Below are positions 58,741 through 64,000 of a stretch of 64,000 nucleotides of DNA, one piece after another; the first letter of the stretch is position 1; each line of letters starts with the position of its first letter. The translations under genes were made by a program, and so were the position numbers. The DNA comes from JBEKYD01 sp052148435 (GTDB lineage: Bacteria; Acidobacteriota; Terriglobia; Bryobacterales; Bryobacteraceae): positions 26,421 to 90,420 of the forward strand of contig JBKQIF010000076.1 of assembly GCA_052148435.1 (NCBI GenBank), written 5' to 3'. A model generated the notes under the pieces. It was not told where the DNA came from. It saw only the letters and a program-made list of their open reading frames with translations, and did not search any database.

Positions 58741-59346
58741 ATGGACCAGAAAAGCACGCTCGATGAAGGCTTTGATGTCGGAACGTGGGTGGGGCGCAGG
58801 CAGGCCTTCGCCCTGGTAGCGGGGCGCTGTTCGGCTGCCGAAGCCGAAATCCTACTCGAAATCCGCGAGAAGAAACTCTTTCGGACTATGGAACCGACCT
58901 GGGAGGATTTTTGCGTCAAACGCCTCGGCATAACCCGTGGCTACGTGGACCGGGTCATCCGGCAATTCAGGGCCCTCGGACCTAATCTTTCCAAGCTGAG
59001 CTGTTTTACGCCGATCAGGCCTGCGGAATACCGCCTGATTGCCGAGGCGATAACTGAAGACGGTCTATGCTACGGCGGCGAAGTCATTGCCCTGGAACCG
59101 GAAAACGCACCGAAACTGGCGGAGGCAGTGGAAGCGCTTCGTCGCGATTCGACCCCGGAAGCCGGCCCCTCCGATCTCGCGGAAGAGTCCCTCGCCAGAG
59201 CCGAGAAAGCCATGAAGGCCGCCGTCACGGAACTCCAGCGGCTGCAGACCATGACGCTGGACGACGCCAGGCGGCTCAGGCTGTTAATTGCTGTCGCAAG
59301 CTGCCGGGACCAGTTGGATCTGATCCACCTTTCGGCCAGGATGTAG
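58741..59346 (+). CDS. Unknown helical protein, possibly DNA-binding
   Basis: This is a 201-residue soluble protein preceded by an excellent ribosome site (GGGGAGG). Conserved-looking segments are GTWVGRRQAFALVAGRCSAAEAEILLEIREK and TWEDFCVKRLGITRGYVDRVIRQF; the latter has the shape of a helix-turn-helix (LGITRGYVDRVIR). A C-terminal coiled coil spans about residues 140-200. The family is not recognised. Its leader hairpins and isolated position suggest a regulator or a mobile-element cargo. The role is unproven. Confidence 0.7.
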   Translation: MDQKSTLDEGFDVGTWVGRRQAFALVAGRCSAAEAEILLEIREKKLFRTMEPTWEDFCVKRLGITRGYVDRVIRQFRALGPNLSKLSCFTPIRPAEYRLIAEAITEDGLCYGGEVIALEPENAPKLAEAVEALRRDSTPEAGPSDLAEESLARAEKAMKAAVTELQRLQTMTLDDARRLRLLIAVASCRDQLDLIHLSARM

Positions 59347-59512
59347 GCAAAAGGAACGGGGATCCGGGTGCTTGGCGGGACGGCTGCGGGAGGGCCTTCT
59401 CAGAGAACAGGAAAACACGAAGCCTGTCACCGGTTTCTTGTCCAAGGCCAGGCTGAAGCTCGACGGCCTCACGAAAGCGACCGTCCAGAAGACGCCTTTG
59501 GGCTTTAGTCAT
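59276..59512 (-). CDS. Possible small protein, antisense at the end of the 58741 gene
   Basis: This is a 78-codon frame with a good ribosome site (GGAAGGA 7 nt before the ATG). It starts TKAQRRLLDGRFREAVELQ and is Pro-rich later. It overlaps the last 71 nt of the gene at 58741 on the opposite strand. No homologue is recognised; it may be a chance frame. Confidence 0.25.
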   Translation of the reverse strand: MTKAQRRLLDGRFREAVELQPGLGQETGDRLRVFLFSEKALPQPSRQAPGSPFLLPTSWPKGGSDPTGPGSLRQQLTA

Positions 59513-59571
59513 GGCGAAATCCTTCCAATTGCCGTGCGCCACTCTCACGGTAGCTGTCGAGCGCGGCTCCC

Positions 59572-59660
59572 GGTGGGACAGACGATCGTTCTCTGTCGTC
59601 TGTCAGGCTTCCGACGGGCAACCATGCGACAGACGACAAAGAGCGATCGTCTGTCCCACC
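59572..59660. repeat. Long inverted repeat (33-bp arms) next to the CocE-like gene
   Basis: The left arm 59572-59604 and right arm 59628-59660 are complementary at 31 of 33 positions around a 23-nt loop. Arms begin GGTGGGACAGACGATCG. It ends 3 nt before the stop codon of the leftward hydrolase gene, between two converging transcription units. It could be a bidirectional transcription stop or a small mobile palindrome. The rest of the 317-bp gap 59347-59663 shows no convincing gene. Confidence 0.85.
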
Positions 59661-59663
59661 AAC

Positions 59664-61538
59664 CTACTCGACCACCCTGACCTGGATCTTCGACCCCTCC
59701 GGTCCACCCCAATACACCCGCTCGGTGGCCTTCCGGAAATCCGCCGGCTTGGCCGTCGGGATATCGGTAAACACTTGCGGATTTCGATCGGTCAACGGGA
59801 ACCAGGAGCTTTGGATCTGCACCATGATCCGGTGGCCGGTGCGGAACACGTGGCAAACGTCGGGCATCGCGAACTCGATCCTGGCGGGTTTGCCCGGCGT
59901 GAAAGCTTCGGGCTTCTCGAAGCTGTTACGGAACTTGCCGCGGAACGGCTCCCCGCGAACCATCTGCTGGTACCCGCCCATGTGAAGCCGCATCGGGTTT
60001 GGTTCCGGGTCGGGGTAATCGTCGGGATACACGTCGATCAGCTTCACGTCGAAATCCGAATCGGTGCCGGTGGTGGAAACGCGCAGCGCGGGCCGGATCG
60101 GGCCGGCAATGACCACGTCTTTTTCCAGCGGCTCCGATTGATAAGTGAGAACGTCCGTCCGCCGGGACGCAAATCGCTGGTCGTAAGTCATGTAATCGCC
60201 CGCCATCCCTTGCCCGATCTCGCCGATCACCGGAACCGGCTTGGCGGGATCGCCGATGTACTCGTCGAAGCCGCTTGCGCCGGCTGGCACCGTGAACGAC
60301 AAGCTTCCGCCCGGACCGAAGTACAGTGTCCGCTCGCTGGAATTGGCGGGCGGCCAGGCGTCGTAACGGACCCACTCGTTCCGCCCGGTTTCAAACACCC
60401 AGGCTTTGGGTAGATCGTCGCCCTTGCCCTTCAGGTTCTTCAGGAAGAACGCCAACTCGATGTGCTCGCGGAAAAACTCGCCCGTTTTGGTGGCGAAGTT
60501 GAGATTGCCCAGTTTGTCGCCGTCCCCGCGCGACCAGCCGCCGTGGGACCACGGCCCCATGATGAGCGTGTCGGACGGCGGCGGGCCGTTTCGTTCCGTT
60601 GCATAGAAGAGTTTCAGCGGTCCCGAGAGATCCTCGGCGTCGAACCATCCGCCCACCCACAGCACCGCCGGCTTCACGTTTTTCATGTGCGGCGCTTCGG
60701 CGCGCGCCTGCCAGAACGCGTCGTAGTTCGGGTGTTTCAGCAGGTCGTCCCAGTAGACGCTGTCGTTCTTGAGATAAAGTTCGCTGGCGTTCGAGAGCGG
60801 CCCCATGCCCAGATAAAACGCATACTGATCTTCGGTGCCAAAATCGAAAGGAGCGCCCCGCCGCGGCCGTTCGGGCTCCTGGCGCGGCTTGAAGCTGGTA
60901 TAGAAACCGAAGTTGGCGGCCAGATAGAAGGCGCCGTTGTGGTAGGCATCGTCACCGTTGCCGACGTCGCCCATGGGGGCCTGCGGCGACACTGCCGCCA
61001 GCGCCGGGTGTGAACCGATCAGGCTGAAAGCCGCGTAAAAGCCGGGGTACGAGATGCCCCAAATTCCGGCCTTCCCGTTGTTGTTGGGGATATTCTTCAC
61101 CAGCCAGTCGATGGTGTCGTACGTGTCCGTGCTTTCGTCGGTCTCCTTGCCGCTCAGGTGGGTATTGTGGACCGGCACGTCGATAAAGGCGCCTTCGGAA
61201 AGATAGCGCCCGCGCACGTCCTGGTAAACGAAGATGAACCCTTCCCTGGTAAACAGCTCCGACGGCCCCAGCACGGGCCGGTAGTTGTCGATCCCGTAAG
61301 GCGCCACCGAGTACGGCGTGCGCTGCATCAGGATCGGGTACGAATGGCTCGTGTCCTTGGGGACGTACACCGACGTGTACAGCTTCACGCCGTCGCGCAT
61401 CGGGATGCGGTAGTCGAACTTGGTATAGTGCGAGCGCGCGTATTCGAGTTGCTGCCGGACCGCATCGGCCGGCGAGGACTGGGCGGGAAGCATCCCGGCC
61501 GAGGCCAGCAGCAGAACGGTCGCAAGGAATTTGTCCAT
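59664..61538 (-). CDS. CocE/NonD family hydrolase (X-Pro dipeptidyl-peptidase-like)
   Basis: This 624-residue exported hydrolase has a signal peptide (LATVLLLASAGMLPAQ). An alpha/beta-hydrolase domain follows with YRIPMRDGVKLYTSVYVP, FIFVYQDVRGRYLSEG, and the nucleophile Ser in GIWGISYPGFYAAFS. The C-terminal jelly-roll domain (from about residue 400) contains FASRRTDVLTYQSEPLEKDVVIAG and FMPDVCHVFRTGHRIMVQIQSSWF-like sequence. The family includes cocaine esterases and X-Pro peptidases, so an ester or peptide substrate is likely. I chose the ATG at 61538 for its clean signal peptide. Confidence 0.9.
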   Translation of the reverse strand: MDKFLATVLLLASAGMLPAQSSPADAVRQQLEYARSHYTKFDYRIPMRDGVKLYTSVYVPKDTSHSYPILMQRTPYSVAPYGIDNYRPVLGPSELFTREGFIFVYQDVRGRYLSEGAFIDVPVHNTHLSGKETDESTDTYDTIDWLVKNIPNNNGKAGIWGISYPGFYAAFSLIGSHPALAAVSPQAPMGDVGNGDDAYHNGAFYLAANFGFYTSFKPRQEPERPRRGAPFDFGTEDQYAFYLGMGPLSNASELYLKNDSVYWDDLLKHPNYDAFWQARAEAPHMKNVKPAVLWVGGWFDAEDLSGPLKLFYATERNGPPPSDTLIMGPWSHGGWSRGDGDKLGNLNFATKTGEFFREHIELAFFLKNLKGKGDDLPKAWVFETGRNEWVRYDAWPPANSSERTLYFGPGGSLSFTVPAGASGFDEYIGDPAKPVPVIGEIGQGMAGDYMTYDQRFASRRTDVLTYQSEPLEKDVVIAGPIRPALRVSTTGTDSDFDVKLIDVYPDDYPDPEPNPMRLHMGGYQQMVRGEPFRGKFRNSFEKPEAFTPGKPARIEFAMPDVCHVFRTGHRIMVQIQSSWFPLTDRNPQVFTDIPTAKPADFRKATERVYWGGPEGSKIQVRVVE

Positions 61539-61556
61539 GAGCGTATTTATAGCATT

Positions 61557-61583
61557 GTGGGGCAGGCGAACCGCCTGCCCCAC
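61557..61583. repeat. Minimal GTGGGGCAG palindrome
   Basis: GTGGGGCAGGCGG-type arms flank a very short centre: the 27-nt stretch starts GTGGGGCAGGCG and ends CGCCTGCCCCAC. It lies between the divergent hydrolase and lipoprotein genes and is the shortest member of the family at 988, 26963 and 55591. Confidence 0.7.
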
Positions 61584-61600
61584 CCGGTATAATCAACCTT

Positions 61601-62023
61601 GTGATATTACGCTGCACACTCGCGCTGATCCTGTGCCTGGCTGCCTGCAATCGCAGCAACACGGATAAGGAAGCGGTCCGACAGGGAATCATCGACCACA
61701 TCGGTAAAGCCGGCCTCAACATGGGGGCCATGGAGGTGACGGTCAGTTCCGTGGAATTCAACGGCAACAAGGCCAATGCCACCGTGAGTTTCTCGGCCAA
61801 AGGCGCGCCCGCCGGGGCGGGCATGTCCATCCAGTACCAGCTCGAACAGCAGGCCGGCAAGTGGGTGGTGGTGGGCCGCAAGGATTCGGGCGGGTCGCCC
61901 CATGGCGGCGGCGCCATGCCGGGTGGTGCGAATCCGCACGGCTCGATGGCTCCTCCCGCGGGCGGCGGACCGGCTTCCATGCCCTCGCCGCAAGACCTGC
62001 CTCCAACCGGGAAGAAGAAATGA
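61601..62023 (+). CDS. Putative lipoprotein
   Basis: This is a 140-residue protein starting at GTG. The N-terminus is a lipoprotein signal (LALILCLAAC, lipobox LAAC with Cys16). The mature part has about 70 ordered residues (EAVRQGIIDHIGKAGLNMGAMEVTVSSVEF) and then a Gly/Pro/His-rich low-complexity tail. It overlaps the next gene by 4 nt (ATGA), so the two are coupled. The function is unknown. Confidence 0.75.
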   Translation: MILRCTLALILCLAACNRSNTDKEAVRQGIIDHIGKAGLNMGAMEVTVSSVEFNGNKANATVSFSAKGAPAGAGMSIQYQLEQQAGKWVVVGRKDSGGSPHGGGAMPGGANPHGSMAPPAGGGPASMPSPQDLPPTGKKK

Positions 62024-63210
62024 TCCGGCGCGTCGCCATCCTCGGCGGGGGCCCGGCGGGTTCTTTCGCCGCCACGCAACTGGCCTCCGCCGGCCTGGCG
62101 GTGCAACTGTTCGACGAAAAACTGGCCTGGGAGAAGCCTTGTGGCGGGGGCCTGACCTTCAAGGCTTACCACCAGTATCCGTTCCTGCTCCACAACGCCA
62201 CCCCCAAGCGCCTCGTCACGGAGACTACGCTGGGCGTGGCCGGGGCTGGCCAGGCGCGGCTCAAGCTGCACGATCCGCTGGTGATCTACTCCCGCCTCGA
62301 CCTGAACCGCATGCTGCTCGATCGCGCCGAGCGGGCCGGAGCCCAACTCGAAAAGACCCGCGTCCTCGAAATGTCCCGCGCCGGCCCCGGTTGGCGGCTG
62401 CGCACCGGCGCAGGCACGGCGGAAGCCGACTACTGCATCCTGGCCACCGGCGCGCGCAATTCGCTGCGCGATTTCGGCACCCAACTGCATCCGCGGGACA
62501 CCATGGTGGCGCTGGGCTACTACGTCGCCGGCGACCAGGAAAACATCGACATTCAGTTCCTCGATGGGCTGGAGGGTTACATCTGGGTTTTTCCGCGCTG
62601 CGGCCATCTCTCGGTAGGCATCTGCGGCAAGGGCGTCGCCGCCTTCGAGCTGCGAAAGCGGCTGGATCTCTACATGAACGAACGCGGCATTTCCTCCGCC
62701 GGCGCGCGCTTCTATTCGCACCTGCTGCCGTGTCTCGATAAGGCCTCGTGGCGCCATAACCGCGTCGCCGGCGACGGCTGGATGGCGGTGGGCGACGCTG
62801 CCGGCCTGGTCGACCCCATTACCGGCGAAGGCATCTACTACGCCATACGCTCGGGCGACCTGGCGGCGCAGGCGTTGCTGGCCGAATCCCCTGCCGCCGA
62901 AACCGCCGCCCAATACCGCCGCCTGTTGCGGCGCGATTTCGTGACCGATCTCGAGTTCGGCTCGCGGCTCGCCAAGCGCGTATTCCTCGGCCGCTTTCTT
63001 TGCGCGCCGCTGCCCCGGCGCATGGTGGAGTTCACCCGCCACAGCCCGCGCTTTGCCGCCGTGATGGAAGATCTGTTCGCCGGCCGCCAGCCCTACACCG
63101 GCCTGAAGCGACGCCTGCTGACCAACCTCAACGGCAGCCTCTACGAGATCGGCATGAACCTGGGCTTCAGCCGGGTCGTGCCGTGGCGCTTCTCCCAACC
63201 GCGGCTGTGA
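62020..63210 (+). CDS. Geranylgeranyl reductase-like FAD oxidoreductase
   Basis: This 396-residue flavoprotein has the FAD-binding motif VAILGGGPAGSFAATQLA at the N-terminus, PCGGGLTFKAY, the second FAD motif GDAAGLVDPITGEGIYYAIRSGDLAA, and LATGARNSLRD. This is the geranylgeranyl-reductase family, which reduces isoprenoid chains of quinones, lipids or chlorophyll. The ATG at 62020 overlaps the lipoprotein stop. It is followed 22 nt later by hemL, but no chlorophyll genes are visible, so a quinone or lipid substrate is more likely. Confidence 0.88.
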   Translation: MIRRVAILGGGPAGSFAATQLASAGLAVQLFDEKLAWEKPCGGGLTFKAYHQYPFLLHNATPKRLVTETTLGVAGAGQARLKLHDPLVIYSRLDLNRMLLDRAERAGAQLEKTRVLEMSRAGPGWRLRTGAGTAEADYCILATGARNSLRDFGTQLHPRDTMVALGYYVAGDQENIDIQFLDGLEGYIWVFPRCGHLSVGICGKGVAAFELRKRLDLYMNERGISSAGARFYSHLLPCLDKASWRHNRVAGDGWMAVGDAAGLVDPITGEGIYYAIRSGDLAAQALLAESPAAETAAQYRRLLRRDFVTDLEFGSRLAKRVFLGRFLCAPLPRRMVEFTRHSPRFAAVMEDLFAGRQPYTGLKRRLLTNLNGSLYEIGMNLGFSRVVPWRFSQPRL

Positions 63211-63232
63211 CCTTTATGCTTGGGTATCTGGC

Positions 63233-64000
63233 GTGAAACATCTTCAATCGGACACTTTGATGCGCCGCGCGGAAGCTCTGATTCCCGGCGGCGTCAACTC
63301 CCCGGTGCGGGCTTTTCGCAGCGTGGGCTGCGACCCCGTCTTCGTGGCGCGCGGCGAAGGCGCCTATCTTTTCGACGTCGACGGCAACCGCTACATCGAT
63401 TACGTCTGCTCCTGGGGACCGCTGCTGCTGGGCCATCGCCATCCCGCCATCATTCAGGCCCTCGAAGAAACCCTGGCCATCGGCACCAGCTTCGGCGCAC
63501 CCACCGAGCGCGAGGTCGAACTGGCCGAGGCCATTGCCGCCGCCGTTCCCTCCATCGAAATGGTGCGCCTGGTGAATTCCGGCACCGAAGCCACCATGTC
63601 GGCCATTCGCCTGGCGCGCGGATTCACCGGCCGCGACCTGATCGTCAAATTCGAGGGCTGCTATCACGGCCACGTCGATTCGCTGCTCGTGAAGGCCGGT
63701 TCCGGCGTGGCCACGCTGGGCATTGCCGATACCCAGGGCGTGCCTAAGGCTTTCTGCGATACCACCCTGGCCCTGCCCTACAATTCGCTCGATGCCGTGG
63801 AAACCGCCTTCCGCATGCATGGCCACGCCATCGCAGCCGTGATCGTCGAGCCGGTAGTGGGCAATATGGGCTGCGTGCCGCCTCTGCCCGGTTACCTCGA
63901 AGGACTGCGCGACATCACCGAACGCCATGGCGCGCTGCTGATCTTCGACGAAGTCATGACCGGCTTCCGCGTAGCTTTCGGCGGCGCCCAGCAGCGCTAC
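63233..64000 (+). CDS. hemL: Glutamate-1-semialdehyde 2,1-aminomutase (5' part)
   Basis: HemL makes 5-aminolevulinate in tetrapyrrole synthesis. The 256 visible residues begin at GTG 63233 and match the family: AEALIPGGVNSPVRAFRSVG, WGPLLLGHRHPAI, MVRLVNSGTEATMSAIRLARGFTGRD, FEGCYHGHVDSLLVKAGSG, EPVVGNMGCV and the PLP aspartate in LIFDEVMTGFRV. The catalytic Lys lies beyond base 64000. Because the gene runs off the window, its end is unseen. It is 22 nt downstream of the reductase gene and may be co-transcribed. Confidence 0.97.
   Translation, partial: MKHLQSDTLMRRAEALIPGGVNSPVRAFRSVGCDPVFVARGEGAYLFDVDGNRYIDYVCSWGPLLLGHRHPAIIQALEETLAIGTSFGAPTEREVELAEAIAAAVPSIEMVRLVNSGTEATMSAIRLARGFTGRDLIVKFEGCYHGHVDSLLVKAGSGVATLGIADTQGVPKAFCDTTLALPYNSLDAVETAFRMHGHAIAAVIVEPVVGNMGCVPPLPGYLEGLRDITERHGALLIFDEVMTGFRVAFGGAQQRY

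Noticed and set aside
59372..59680. Plus-strand frame across the long inverted repeat
   Set aside because: It runs through the palindrome and into the 3' end of the opposite hydrolase gene, with no ribosome site and no domain.
1..64000. rRNA, tRNA, CRISPR array or replication origin
   Set aside because: No stretch with their characteristic sequence or structure was seen on either strand.

Overview
The window looks like a chromosomal segment of a high-GC soil bacterium of the Acidobacteriota, most likely the Solibacter/Bryobacter branch. The evidence is family-level: a Solibacter-type N-terminal module (TIGR03437-like) on a DUF1800 protein paired with DUF1501, an orphan FtsX/MacB-type permease of the ADOP kind, a TonB receptor with a carboxypeptidase-regulatory-like N-terminal domain, and a DUF5117-type metzincin. 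No rRNA, tRNA or CRISPR array was recognised.

Layout. (1) 1-14.8 kb is a flagellar locus built as two divergent operons. The leftward one runs fliK-flgD-flgE-fliO-fliP-fliQ-fliR-flhB-flhA (hook and export gate). The rightward one runs flgF-unknown-flgG-flgA-flgH-flgI-flgJ(N) (rod, P and L rings), followed by a leftward flaG-fliS pair and a lytic transglycosylase. Sigma54-like and sigma28-like promoter candidates sit at the divergent points. (2) 14.8-26.5 kb holds a PilZ protein, the DUF1800/DUF1501 pair, a large membrane protein, a ROK kinase, a GAF-ANTAR regulator and an epimerase-like protein. (3) 27-40.1 kb is one long leftward operon: vWA/GATase-like protein, caspase-like protein, TPR metallopeptidase, MoxR ATPase, DUF58 protein, BatA-like vWA protein and DUF4175 protein. 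(4) 40.4-45.2 kb is a DUF104-PIN toxin-antitoxin pair whose toxin is split by a complete 4,097-bp IS1-family transposon. (5) 45.3-47.8 kb encodes an acylating-type aldehyde dehydrogenase and a class II aldolase that carry microcompartment-targeting-like helices. (6) 48-48.7 kb is a REP-flanked RAYT transposase unit. (7) 48.7-64 kb carries a TonB receptor, RlmD, an ADOP permease, a metzincin, an unknown regulator-like gene, a CocE-type hydrolase, a lipoprotein, a geranylgeranyl-reductase-like oxidoreductase and the start of hemL.

The most unusual part is the transposon at 40787-44883. It has 18-bp perfect inverted repeats and an 8-bp target duplication, and removing it with one duplication restores the toxin frame. 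Besides its transposase it carries six passenger genes. Two unrelated passengers (42605 and 44344) are preceded by the same ~110-nt structured leader, which has a closing stem, an inner stem with a compensatory base change, and a final hairpin that holds the Shine-Dalgarno sequence. This looks like a transposon-borne cis-regulatory RNA. A second mobile theme is the RAYT/REP family: one transposase-bearing unit, one internally deleted derivative inserted between two operon genes, and one solitary REP.
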